Source: Faucicola osloensis_C (GTDB taxonomy: Bacteria; Pseudomonadota; Gammaproteobacteria; Pseudomonadales; Moraxellaceae). From it: 64,000 nucleotides of DNA. Every line of letters begins with the position of its first letter. Within the stretch, counting starts at the first letter, position 1. Below the pieces are notes generated by a model. The model did no database searches. It was not told where the DNA came from and saw only the letters and a program-made list of their open reading frames with translations. Positions 10,545 to 20,100 of the stretch are shown piece by piece. The stretch is taken from positions 107,260-171,259 of the forward strand of contig JABAHL010000005.1 in NCBI GenBank assembly GCA_019353055.1, read 5' to 3'. The translations under genes and the position numbers were made by a program.

Positions 10545-12853
10545 TTTCTAAGCCGCCTATGTGGCGGTGAAGATCTTGCAGAAGAACCAAGATGACATTT
10601 TGGTTTTCTAAGCCGCCTATGTGGCGGTGAAGTTTAAATGACCCTCCCAACCCAAACGCCCAAATTTCTAAGCCGCCTATGTGGCGGTGAAGCGTGCAAC
10701 CAACCATTTTTTGCTCTGATAAATTTTCTAAGCCGCCTATGTGGCGGTGAAGATCGTATCAAAGCCATGCAGTTTTATGGCGACTTTTCTAAGCCGCCTA
10801 TGTGGCGGTGAAGTACTACTCTGCGCTTCAATATCTTTAATTGCTTTTCTAAGCCGCCTATGTGGCGGTGAAGTTTATTGGCTCTTTTATTGATGACTAT
10901 CATAATTTCTAAGCCGCCTATGTGGCGGTGAAGCCTAAGCAGTTTACTATCAACCGTGCCGCCTTTTTCTAAGCCGCCTATGTGGCGGTGAAGTTACTTG
11001 CCGATATGGTCGGGTTATTGGCATATTTCTAAGCCGCCTATGTGGCGGTGAAGAACCTATCTAGTCAAACAAGCCGAAGCCCTGGTTTCTAAGCCGCCTA
11101 TGTGGCGGTGAAGTATACGTCAAAAACTCAATTAATATCGGAGTATTTCTAAGCCGCCTATGTGGCGGTGAAGTGATTTAATCGCCTTCTGGATTGCGCA
11201 AGGTTTTTCTAAGCCGCCTATGTGGCGGTGAAGTTGTAGTGGCCAAATCATTCAACCATTCTGGCTTTCTAAGCCGCCTATGTGGCGGTGAAGTATGGCC
11301 AAGGTGCTGTTGAGTTGTGCTAATATTTCTAAGCCGCCTATGTGGCGGTGAAGCAAATCAATACCCAACGCCAAAATCGACCACATTTCTAAGCCGCCTA
11401 TGTGGCGGTGAAGCATCGGTTGCGTCAAAGGGGCAATGGGGTACTTTTCTAAGCCGCCTATGTGGCGGTGAAGGCTATGATTAAGTCCAAGCCGGCACGT
11501 GCGTTTTTCTAAGCCGCCTATGTGGCGGTGAAGCCGTGTTTGATTGGCTCCTTAGAAAAGGTTTCTTTCTAAGCCGCCTATGTGGCGGTGAAGCTATAAA
11601 AAACCGATATGCAAATACACACATCTTTCTAAGCCGCCTATGTGGCGGTGAAGTGATAGCGGTATTTTGGCAGTCTTAGTCAACTTTTCTAAGCCGCCTA
11701 TGTGGCGGTGAAGGTGATAACCGCGTCAAACTTATCCTTGATATGTTTCTAAGCCGCCTATGTGGCGGTGAAGTTCGCTTGTGACTAAGGCTTTTAGGGC
11801 TGATATTTCTAAGCCGCCTATGTGGCGGTGAAGCATTTGACCGTCTAAATGGTGCAGGTGCTGGCTTTCTAAGCCGCCTATGTGGCGGTGAAGCTATACC
11901 TTTGATGACAACAACGTATCAGCAGTTTCTAAGCCGCCTATGTGGCGGTGAAGGTGCAAGCCCCGACCGCTTGATTGGTGATAAATTTCTAAGCCGCCTA
12001 TGTGGCGGTGAAGCCTTATCCCTGTCGATACGTCTGCACCCGAATTTTCTAAGCCGCCTATGTGGCGGTGAAGCTATGACCTGTTTTTTCTTGCACCTGC
12101 AACATTTTCTAAGCCGCCTATGTGGCGGTGAAGGGTCACTGGTTTTGTGCATAGCGAAACCGACTTTTCTAAGCCGCCTATGTGGCGGTGAAGTACGTTT
12201 AGCGCATTAACTAACGTAACTTTTTTTTCTAAGCCGCCTATGTGGCGGTGAAGTGTCCCATAATGGTAACTAAACGTCCCTTAATTTTCTAAGCCGCCTA
12301 TGTGGCGGTGAAGATGCACCGACATCACCAGCAACTGTACTAACATTTCTAAGCCGCCTATGTGGCGGTGAAGCACGGATTGCAGAGCTTGAAACCGAAG
12401 TGCGCTTTCTAAGCCGCCTATGTGGCGGTGAAGTGGCTTGTTCAAGGCTCTGTAAGTATTTACACTTTCTAAGCCGCCTATGTGGCGGTGAAGTGGGCGT
12501 TGGTGAAGATGTAAAAGATGTTGGCTTTCTAAGCCGCCTATGTGGCGGTGAAGCCCTTTTGATAAAAACGAGCATACTTGCCACTTTTCTAAGCCGCCTA
12601 TGTGGCGGTGAAGGTTTTGATAAGTCGGTTTTGCAACCAACATCATTTCTAAGCCGCCTATGTGGCGGTGAAGCGAGCCATCAGCCGCCAGCATATTTTG
12701 GAAATTTTCTAAGCCGCCTATGTGGCGGTGAAGATGTCTAACGGTTTAATGATAATCGGCAAGCTTTTCTAAGCCGCCTATGTGGCGGTGAAGTGACCGC
12801 TATTTTGGATACTATATCCACCAATTTTCTAAGCCGCCTATGTGGCGGTGAAG

Positions 12854-13017
12854 AGGAATTTTATCCCAAAAAAAGCAGTTATAGCAAGGCTTACCAAGTA
12901 AAAATACCCTTCTTACCCTACATTTTTTGCCTAGATATAACTGATTGAAATTTATACCTATTTTTATTGAGTCAAAAATAAGGGTTATTCACCCTTACTT
13001 TATAATTCAACTATAAC
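12854..13017 (-). promoter_or_regulatory. CRISPR leader
   Basis: AT-rich 164 bp between the csy4 stop and the last, leader-proximal repeat. On the minus strand it holds the terminator of the cas operon, then TTGACT (around 12970), an A/T-rich run and TTGCTA ... TAAAAT immediately next to the first repeat. Which of these hexamers drive pre-crRNA is not certain. Position and orientation identify it as the leader where new spacers enter. Confidence 0.75.
12974..12997 (-). terminator. Terminator of the csy operon
   Basis: On the minus strand an inverted repeat TAAGGGT / ACCCTTA with a 5-nt loop is followed by TTTTT (plus 12974-12978). It lies 20 bp past the csy4 stop, so the array needs its own promoter. 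Confidence 0.75.
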
Positions 13018-13620
13018 TTACCAATTAGGCACGGTCACGTCATTTGACATATTATTGATGCCATAAGTATTAAAACTGCCTGTTTTAGCTTCATTGGCGG
13101 TTTCTTGCCAAATCGATAATCTGTAATCAGACTGGTTGGTTTCACTTTTTAAGCTGATAAAAGGATAGCGTTTGATAGGGCGTTTATGCTCAAGACAATG
13201 AGCCAATGCGTCTTTTTCACTAATGCCTTTAAACTTGGCAAATTCCGACACCTTTTTGTCAAAGTCTTTATATCGATAGCGTCTGACAATGACATGACCT
13301 GTTGCTTTATCGCACACTTCTTTGATACTGGTCAAATGCACATAATCGATCAACCGATCAAGCCACACAGGCAATGCCAATTTGTCGAGTTCATCGCCAG
13401 TATTGGCAAAAATGCGTAGTTTGTTGCCGAGTGTGGCGAAGGTTTTGCCGTCTTTCTCTTCATATTTGTAATTAGGAAAGCTGATACCAATACCGTCTAC
13501 GCCATGTTGATTTTTGACATGGGCAAGGGCGATATGAAGCTGAGTGTAAACCTTACTCCATAAGAAATAAGATGAAATCTCGGCATCGGGTATTAGCGTG
13601 ATTTCTTGGTAGAAATTCAT
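13018..13620 (-). CDS. cas6f: Cas6f / Csy4 pre-crRNA endoribonuclease
   Basis: A 200-aa protein. Csy4 binds the repeat hairpin, cuts at its 3' base and stays on the mature crRNA as part of the Csy surveillance complex. The N-terminal ferredoxin-like fold carries the catalytic histidine at residue 29 (TQLHIALAHVK), the same number as in characterised Csy4 proteins. The basic RRYRYKDFDKK segment and the C-terminal region TGSFNTYGI fit the RNA-binding part. Last gene of the csy1-csy2-csy3-csy4 set, 3 bp after csy3 and just before the leader. Confidence 0.95.
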   Translation of the reverse strand: MNFYQEITLIPDAEISSYFLWSKVYTQLHIALAHVKNQHGVDGIGISFPNYKYEEKDGKTFATLGNKLRIFANTGDELDKLALPVWLDRLIDYVHLTSIKEVCDKATGHVIVRRYRYKDFDKKVSEFAKFKGISEKDALAHCLEHKRPIKRYPFISLKSETNQSDYRLSIWQETANEAKTGSFNTYGINNMSNDVTVPNW

Positions 13621-13623
13621 CGC

Positions 13624-14643
13624 TTACTCCTTGCCACTTTCGCCAAAGACACCGCCACGAATTAACACGCCCATCACATAATGCTGTTGACTAACTTCGG
13701 GTTTTTCGCCTTTTAATACCCATTTATCAAATAGGTTATAAAAATCCTTGCCTTGTTTTGGTTGACGGAACGCTTTACCCAAGGTCGTCACCGCCCCATA
13801 CGGCTCAATGGCAATCGGGAAGTGATTGTCTTCATATTCGGGATACCAAGTGTCAATGGTACGGATGGCATTGCTGACTTTTTGCGAGTGCATCCCTGCG
13901 TGGTTTTTGGTGATGTCTCCAACACGGTACAACACTTTGCTTTTTTTACTACCTGTGTCCAAAATCAACTCTTGTGATGGATAGACTTCTTGACCGTAGC
14001 CAACGTGGGCTTGGGCTTCGATGGATAAAATCACAAAGGCTTGTCCTGTCAGACCTTGTTCAATCCATTGGGCAAGTTGGGCTAAGTTTTTGTCATCAGC
14101 ATTAAATGCATTTAATGCAAAGTCTTTGGCATTAAAGGTTAAAGTCTGTTGATTAAAACGCACTGTGACAGTGATTTTTTCTGCCCCGACACGGTTGCGC
14201 CATAGCCAACGGGCATTGACAATATTGGTAGCATAGCGTTTGGCGAGTTCACTTACGCCTTGGCTTTGCTGATAATCAGCAACCACTGCCAATAAGGCTT
14301 GTTGATAATCTTGGTCGTTACACACATTGGGCTTACCTGTAAATGGCAATACTTTACAAGTGAACTTAGCGATTAAGGTATCGTTGCTTTCATCAAGACT
14401 ACTTGAATCGACACGTTGTAGATTGGCTTTTTGTGTTTCGGCATCAAGTTTGGCAGGGTCATTAGCAACAGCATTTTTTAAGCGATTGCTAATCGTGCCA
14501 CGCACTGATTTTTCTTGCACGGTAACGATACTGGCTTGGCTGTCGGCATTCTGGCTGTCTTTTTGCCAAAAAGAAGCATCGGAAATATCCAAGACACGCT
14601 CGAATGCTAATACGGATGCGGTTTTTAGTTCAGTTTTTGCCAT
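13624..14643 (-). CDS. csy3: Cas7f / Csy3 backbone subunit
   Basis: A 339-aa protein matching the Csy3 (Cas7f) length. Six copies normally form the helical backbone along the crRNA spacer in the I-F Csy complex. Recognisable family segments are LAFERVLDISDA near the N-terminus, the thumb region with KFTCKVLPFTGKPNVCND, and YGQEVYPSQEL. It starts 12 bp after csy2, preceded by a good AGGAGA motif, and ends 3 bp before csy4. Confidence 0.95.
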   Translation of the reverse strand: MAKTELKTASVLAFERVLDISDASFWQKDSQNADSQASIVTVQEKSVRGTISNRLKNAVANDPAKLDAETQKANLQRVDSSSLDESNDTLIAKFTCKVLPFTGKPNVCNDQDYQQALLAVVADYQQSQGVSELAKRYATNIVNARWLWRNRVGAEKITVTVRFNQQTLTFNAKDFALNAFNADDKNLAQLAQWIEQGLTGQAFVILSIEAQAHVGYGQEVYPSQELILDTGSKKSKVLYRVGDITKNHAGMHSQKVSNAIRTIDTWYPEYEDNHFPIAIEPYGAVTTLGKAFRQPKQGKDFYNLFDKWVLKGEKPEVSQQHYVMGVLIRGGVFGESGKE

Positions 14644-14655
14644 GATAATTCTCCT

Positions 14656-15612
14656 TTAATCGGCAATTTGGGATTGTTGGGTAACTAGGTATAAATCTTG
14701 CTCGGCATCGTGTTTTTGATACCAAAAAGCTGTTTCAAGTTTCTCGATGGAATAAGGAAAAACCCATTTACCAAGGCTATAAATTGCCTCAACATATTGG
14801 CTTGGGTATTCAGGGTTGCGGCTATGTTGCATTTGCCCTGCATCAAATGTTGGCGAAATGCCTTGATAGCCCACGGGGATAGGTACAAGCCATCCCCGTC
14901 CTTTTTTAACCGATTCAACCGTCCAACTTGAGCCTTGGGCATCGCTTGGCACATGATGAAGCGTGGCGGTTTCAAGTAACGCATCCAAGGCAGTGGCTTC
15001 GGGATTTTTTGTTTGGAGTCCTGCGGTGATGGTTTGTAAATCGTCGTGTGCATCGATCAAGACAAACGCAGGTAATAGTTTGTCAGTAAATTCAGAAATT
15101 TTTTCTTTTACACGAAAACTGACTGGCGCAAACTTATTCAAGCCGATAACACTACCACCCGCAATGCGTTGTTGTTGGATTAAATTTTTTGCTGTTTGTT
15201 GCAATAAGTCGATTTGGTCATCGTCTTCATCGAAGAAAAGGCTATCGGAATAAACCCCAATAATTAACGAAACGGTTAGATGACAACGCCCTTCTTCAAT
15301 AATTGAAGCGGTTTTGCCGTCTTTTTTTAGCGGATTGCGTGTTTGGATAAAGGTAAAATCTTTATAACTGTTTTCACGATAGGTCTGTGGCTGATAGCTA
15401 TGGCACGCTATTAACACACCATCAAGGCGAATATCTTCTAAACCATCAATTTGGCTCACTTTTCGGCTTAATGCATGAACCGCCCCTGTAAAGCCTGTAA
15501 TCGCAGGAAATCCATAAGTTAAGGGGCTAGAAATGGCATTGGCATTGCTGATTTGAATACGATTTAGGCACAGATAGCCCACGCAGTGTAAATTTGGATA
15601 AATAAAACTCAT
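14656..15612 (-). CDS. csy2: Cas5f / Csy2 subunit
   Basis: A 318-aa protein of the Csy2 (Cas5f) family, which with Csy1 forms the tail that holds the 8-nt 5' handle of the crRNA. Family features visible are LNRIQISNANAISSPLTYGFPAITGF (the RAMP-like N-terminus) and the GRCHLTVSLIIG segment. Its ATG overlaps the csy1 stop by 4 bp, implying translational coupling. The C-terminus QQSQIAD lies 12 bp before csy3. Confidence 0.95.
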   Translation of the reverse strand: MSFIYPNLHCVGYLCLNRIQISNANAISSPLTYGFPAITGFTGAVHALSRKVSQIDGLEDIRLDGVLIACHSYQPQTYRENSYKDFTFIQTRNPLKKDGKTASIIEEGRCHLTVSLIIGVYSDSLFFDEDDDQIDLLQQTAKNLIQQQRIAGGSVIGLNKFAPVSFRVKEKISEFTDKLLPAFVLIDAHDDLQTITAGLQTKNPEATALDALLETATLHHVPSDAQGSSWTVESVKKGRGWLVPIPVGYQGISPTFDAGQMQHSRNPEYPSQYVEAIYSLGKWVFPYSIEKLETAFWYQKHDAEQDLYLVTQQSQIAD

Positions 15613-16988
15613 GCTAAGCCCCCTTTGCCTAGTCTTAATGCTTTTTTAATCTCATCTGCTATTTCACGTCGCCATTCATTATGCTCTGGGTCAGCAAAAT
15701 CATGGGCAAAGGCTTTAAATTCTGTTTTTAGAATGCCTTGTAGCCAGTTAGCAAAATCGACTTCAATGGCGGTTCGCCAGTCTTCTGTTTCTCGGGCGGT
15801 TTTAAAGTCATCTTCACCATCAAGTTCGGCACGTTTTGGGTCTAGCCAGTATTTTTGATTCATGGATAAATTATGATAATCTTTTGACCAACCTGCAGGG
15901 CGTACCGTTTGAATGGTTTCTCCGATACTGATGACTTGGTAGGCGATATCAGACAAAATTGCCTTACGAGCCTCACGGATATTGACATTGTTGTAATCGG
16001 TTTTAATCAGGGTAAACAAGGCATTGAGTGCTTCTTTGGCTTTGTATTGCAAGGCTTTGGTCGCGAAGATACTGGTGGCATTAGGCGAAATTCGGATGTC
16101 TTGCGCCTGGCGGAAAATCGGTGGCACTGACGGTAGTAGATAGTTGCGACCACCTTGTTTGCTCATCAATTGGCTGACATTTTGGGGTTTTGTGCCACCC
16201 AGTTGCACTGTTGCCAAATCTTTCATCGTAATATAGGGTTTTTGTTCGGCAGTTTTTTTGCTGCGATTATCCCGAGCGGTTTTATTGTCATCTGAATAGC
16301 GGTTTTGATTGATTTTGTGAAAAACTTCATGGGTCAAAACAGAAGGATAAAGTGGCACTAAAGTCATATAATTATCGCTATCGGGTTCATCCTGTGGCAA
16401 CGCCCATAAAATTTGTTTATTGGTTTCATGGGTTTTGGGTGCTTTAATTTGATTATTTAAGCAATCCAAAAAGGCTTGCTGATAATGCTTTGATAATGCT
16501 TCATCGTCGGCAAAACTATGGACAACCGCTGGCGAATTTTGCAAAATAACATCCCGGATTTTGATGCCCGAACCCGCCACGACTTCCCATTCAAAAAAAG
16601 TCACTAACGGCAAGTCAATCGCCCCGCGGGGGCTGTTGGCATCCAAAAATCGACTGACAAGCGTTTGGGTGTTCACATAACTGTTTTGAACAGCTTGACG
16701 AAAGTTGACATTATCGCCCCGAGAGCTGGGGTGTACGCCTTTAGAAACGTGCGTACCGACTTGGACGTTTTCTGCCATTTTCTGGGCTTCAATAAGCCAA
16801 TTGGCTTTTTGGTATTTATCTTTAAACGGTTGTAAAAACGCATTGAGTTCAGCAATTTTTGCTACGTCATTATCTTCAATGGCTTTGGCGAGTTGCTTAC
16901 GCTCTTTTTCCGTTTTCTTATCGTATTGAGCGGTCAAGAATGCTTGTATGGCATCTTTGACTTGTTGCTCGGTTACATTTTCCGTCAT
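15609..16988 (-). CDS. csy1: Cas8f / Csy1 large subunit
   Basis: A 459-aa protein of the Csy1 (Cas8f) family, the subunit that reads the CC/GG PAM. The N-terminal charged helical region (KKTEKERKQLAKAIE) and the conserved SKGVHPSSRGDNVNF and GGTKPQNVSQLMSKQGGRNYLLPS motifs identify it. GGAAG lies about 8 nt before the ATG. It is the first gene after a 189-bp gap behind cas3. That gap holds a mini-CRISPR unit and probably the csy promoter, so csy1-4 may be controlled separately from cas1-cas3. Confidence 0.95.
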   Translation of the reverse strand: MTENVTEQQVKDAIQAFLTAQYDKKTEKERKQLAKAIEDNDVAKIAELNAFLQPFKDKYQKANWLIEAQKMAENVQVGTHVSKGVHPSSRGDNVNFRQAVQNSYVNTQTLVSRFLDANSPRGAIDLPLVTFFEWEVVAGSGIKIRDVILQNSPAVVHSFADDEALSKHYQQAFLDCLNNQIKAPKTHETNKQILWALPQDEPDSDNYMTLVPLYPSVLTHEVFHKINQNRYSDDNKTARDNRSKKTAEQKPYITMKDLATVQLGGTKPQNVSQLMSKQGGRNYLLPSVPPIFRQAQDIRISPNATSIFATKALQYKAKEALNALFTLIKTDYNNVNIREARKAILSDIAYQVISIGETIQTVRPAGWSKDYHNLSMNQKYWLDPKRAELDGEDDFKTARETEDWRTAIEVDFANWLQGILKTEFKAFAHDFADPEHNEWRREIADEIKKALRLGKGGLA

Positions 16989-17036
16989 ATTTATCTTCCC
17001 ATTGATGTTTGGTTAAAACGATTTAATCACAAAAAT

Positions 17037-17066
17037 CTTATAAAGTAAACCACTGTATTATTTTAA
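17037..17066 (-). promoter_or_regulatory. Putative csy1 promoter
   Basis: On the minus strand TATAAG (plus 17037-17042) with TTAAAA 18 bp upstream (plus 17061-17066) is the best sigma-70 candidate between cas3 and csy1. The -35 side lies inside the mini-crRNA target at 17052-17071. The match is moderate, so the true start needs mapping. Confidence 0.4.
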
Positions 17067-17071
17067 TAGGA
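17050..17071 (+). promoter_or_regulatory. PAM and partial protospacer for the mini-crRNA
   Basis: CC at 17050-17051 followed by ACTGTATTATTTTAATAGGA. Compared with the mini-array spacer ACTGTTTTATTTTAAAAAAT, positions 1-5, 7-15 and 17 match. Mismatches are at 6, 16, 18, 19 and 20. In I-F complexes every sixth spacer base is flipped out and the seed is 1-5, 7 and 8, so the whole seed pairs. The CC lies 5' of the spacer-like strand, the I-F PAM position. A short match should allow binding without Cas3 cleavage. Confidence 0.75.
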
Positions 17072-17077
17072 AAAATA

Positions 17078-17106
17078 TTGAGAATGAATTTTCTTTAGCT
17101 TAAAAT
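17078..17106 (+). promoter_or_regulatory. Sigma-70-like promoter of the mini-CRISPR RNA
   Basis: TTGAGA (17078-17083), exactly 17 bp, TAAAAT (17101-17106). The expected start is near 17112, directly at the first degenerate repeat. It points on the plus strand, against the cas operon. Confidence 0.75.
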
Positions 17107-17111
17107 CCTAT

Positions 17112-17189
17112 GTTCGCCACCTAGGCGACTTAGAAAACTGTTTTATTTTAAAAAATCTTCACCGCCACACAGGCGGCTTAGTGTTTTTT
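17112..17189 (+). ncRNA. Mini-CRISPR unit: candidate Cas-regulating RNA (CreR-like)
   Basis: Two I-F repeat units flank a 20-nt spacer, opposite in orientation to the main array. Repeat 1 (17114-17136) has stem TCGCC/GGCGA and the perfect handle CTTAGAAA. Relative to the array stem CCGCC/GGCGG, one C-G pair has become T-A on both sides, so the hairpin is preserved. Its 5' five bases are not repeat-like, consistent with transcription starting there. Repeat 2 (17157-17181) has the CTTCA lead, stem CCGCC/GGCGG and loop ACACA, the same hybrid allele as array repeat 26. It ends in CTTAG and then TG plus six T, so it doubles as an intrinsic terminator. The cas3 stop codon (17178-17180, minus) lies inside repeat 2. 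Csy4 processing would give a crRNA with a 20-nt instead of 32-nt guide, aimed at 17052-17071. Cas-regulating RNAs of this design are known from several CRISPR types; assignment here is by inference. Confidence 0.8.
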
Positions 17190-20100
17190 CCAACAGCCGA
17201 AGCGTTCATCAAAATAATAACCATTTTGATGCTCTGCCAAGGCTACATTGGAAAAGCGTATCACGATAGAATTTGGGCTAAATTCTGGGAATTTTTGCCC
17301 CAAATCTGCCAAGACAGTTTCCAATCGACTATCTAGCCACACATCGACTAAAGGACTAACAGTCATTATCTCATACGGTTGTATCACACTATTGACGGTG
17401 TCGGCATAATTTAACCCATGCTCTTTAACACTTTCGCTGCTATAAATATTAAACGTATCTTCATCAGGCTTAATGATATATTCCACATTGGCACGCCCTG
17501 CCCGAAACGGTGTCAAAACGCTTAAATGGACATGGTGACGATTGGCGGTTTGCTCATCTTTAAAATAGGCATTGACCACGTTAAACCCTGAATTATTCAT
17601 CAAATCTGCCATGACTTGATGTTCCAAATCCACCAAGCTACCTTTTGGATTGGGTTCAGCCGATTTTTGAATACGGCTTACCGCATCAATCTTGTGTAGG
17701 GTAGTTGTATCGACCAATTCGTTCATATCATGGTTATCAAGTTGATATTGCTGATTTTCAAACCCTGGTTGAGCAAATACCGCATGGTTGCTATGGGTTT
17801 GCACATGGCTTTTTAATGCGCGAATATTGTGTTGCCAAATCCCAATATTGGGCGTATCTGCCACTTTATCGGTACGATGTCGCCACACGCGCCCTGCCAG
17901 CTGAATAATTGACCGCATCGAGCTTGGCTCAACCAACGCCCAGTCATAATCATGGTCACGCCCCACTTCTGCCACAGGCGTGGCAAGCACGATAAAAATA
18001 TGATTGGTTTTGTCTGGGTGCTTGGCAATCGCCTGTTGGATATCGCTACGTTTCATAAAGTCTTCGGCAGTGACGTTTTTACGAGTCAAAACCTTATCTA
18101 GCCGATTTTCCAAACGGTTTCTGAGTGCCAAAACTTGCTGAGAATGGTAACAACATAGATAAAACTGGGTGTCTTGCACACCGTCCAAACTTGCTAATTG
18201 GTGCATGGCTTGGGCAATTTGCATCAATGGCTGGATATTTGCCATACGAATTAAGCCGATACTCACTTTTTTTTCACAAGCTGTAATATGGTGATGTTCA
18301 TGGAAATGGCTGGCATATTGCAATAACTGTGTGGCAATGTCTTGATAAAATTGAGCTTGTTTTTCACCATGATAAACCATAGATAACGGCAAAATTTTTG
18401 CCATTCTGCGAGTGGGTTGTTTTTGTAAAAACTGACAACGCTTTTGAATAAACGTGCCATGAGCAACATGGAATTGCTCATGATTTTGGCAGTAAGTGCT
18501 TGTGGCATTATTTTCATCAAACCATGCACAAGCGACTTGCGGAGTGGCGTAGCCAAACTGCTCGTTATAAATTTTTCGCCCTGCCAGATAGGCTTGGAAC
18601 AAGCCTTCAAGCATATCTGGCGGTAATGTCGCCGATGATAGCAATACACGTGAACCGAACAACCCTGCCAAATGCACCAAGCGAGACAATGCAGGCATAT
18701 CATGTTGGTCAAAATCATCGGGTTCATCCAAAATCAAATCGCCGCTAAACAGCCTGAGCATCGGGGCGATATATTTGCCGCCACGCTTGCATTCAGACGC
18801 TTGCATTAAGTGGTCGATGGTGCAAGTCACAATCGGTGAGCCGATTAGCTTACGTGCTGAATTGTCTTCGACCACTGTGCCTAAATTTAGCTCATCCAAG
18901 GTGGCATCGACATCATCACTATCAACAAGTTCATCAATCAGACTTTCAGCTGATTCACTGCCAAACTGCTCAAAATAATTATCATCATCATTATGTTGAT
19001 TGATATCAAAGAGTTGTTTTTGAGCCTGTCCCCCGACCAAAATCGCCAATTCACTATCCGTTAGCTTTAAGTTTTGACGAAAACTTTGCCCTGTCTGTAG
19101 GGTCAATACCCGTAAACCCAATGCAATGGTGAGCCTTGCCCCTTTTTTAGGATTGGCTAATGCATACATAATCCGCGCATTACCAATGGTTTTACCACAC
19201 CCTGTGGATGCCATGTTGATCCCAAAAAAACCATGAATTTCGCTATGCTCACTTTGTGATAGAGCAAGCTTGAAAGCTTTGTTTTGCCAAGCAAATAATG
19301 TGTTAGCGGTATTTCTAACTAGCGGTTCGTGATTGATGAGTTTGGGGAGTTTTTCATGCAAAATCGGCAAGCTACGACAAAATTCTGCGGTAAAACGGGC
19401 GACCCCCAATAAATGTTCATCAAGGGCTTGATTTTTTTCGCCTGTTTTACGATCGGTATTGGCAATTAGCTTGTCTTCCCACGCTTTACTACCTTGTACC
19501 CGTTTTGCCTTGTCAGCATTGGTTAGACTGGAATAATTGTGGTCAGCGACCATCACACTCAGGCGAGAGAGCATCAGCAAAAACGGATTGGCGATCGCAG
19601 TCGATTGCTGGCTAAGTTGCTGTAAAACGACATCCTGCTGGGCTTTTTTGGCATAGCGTTTAACTTGCTTTTGCCAATCTGGACTATTTAACACCAAATT
19701 ATCGAAGCTAAAAAATTGCTCTTTTTCTTTGATAGTCATTTCTTCGATGGATTTGGGATTTTTTACCCAAAAAGCAATTGCCTTAACGGCTTTTTGATAA
19801 TAAAGGTTTAAATCAATGGCAAAGTTTCTATTGCCTATTTGCAAAAAACTTTCTTTGACTTTGGAGGCGAAACCATATTCGATCAAAGGTGGCAAGCGGT
19901 GATGGGTGACAATCAGCCACGCTACCCATTGGGCGACAGGTGGTAGTTTATCCATTTCACTTTTTTCAATATTGCCTTGCAAATTTTGTGTGGTCGGCTG
20001 ATGGCTTGCTAAAAATTCATCTATTTTTTGCAATCTTTGCCAAACATCGTTATCAGTTTGGCAGTCTTTAACGAGCCAAATCAATAATTTAAGCGAAATC

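Larger units (their letters stand above)
3519..12853 (-). CRISPR. Type I-F CRISPR array, ~156 repeats / ~155 spacers
   Basis: 28-bp repeats at a 60-bp period. The repeat on the transcribed minus strand has a 5-nt lead CTTCA, a stem CCGCC/GGCGG around loop ACATA, and the 8-nt handle CTTAGAAA. That is the I-F pattern and fixes transcription as minus, away from csy4. From phase drift I infer about 144 spacers of 32 nt, nine of 33 and two of 31. The leader-distal repeat at 3519-3546 has lost its handle bases (AGACTCAG instead of TTTCTAAG on plus), as terminal repeats often do. Repeats are almost invariant apart from one allele switch near 5019-5080. The many open frames containing FLSRLCGGE, LHRHIGGLE or SPPHRRLR are translations of the repeat and are not genes. 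Confidence 0.98.

Noticed and set aside
3570..12741. Many open frames of 60-210 codons with FLSRLCGGE, LHRHIGGLE or SPPHRRLR repeats
   Set aside because: They are translations of the 28-bp CRISPR repeat plus spacers in several frames, with no ribosome sites.
17112..17181. Decayed end of an ordinary CRISPR array
   Set aside because: A consensus-spaced promoter, perfect handle, compensated stem change, T-run and a PAM-preceded seed match nearby are not expected from random decay.
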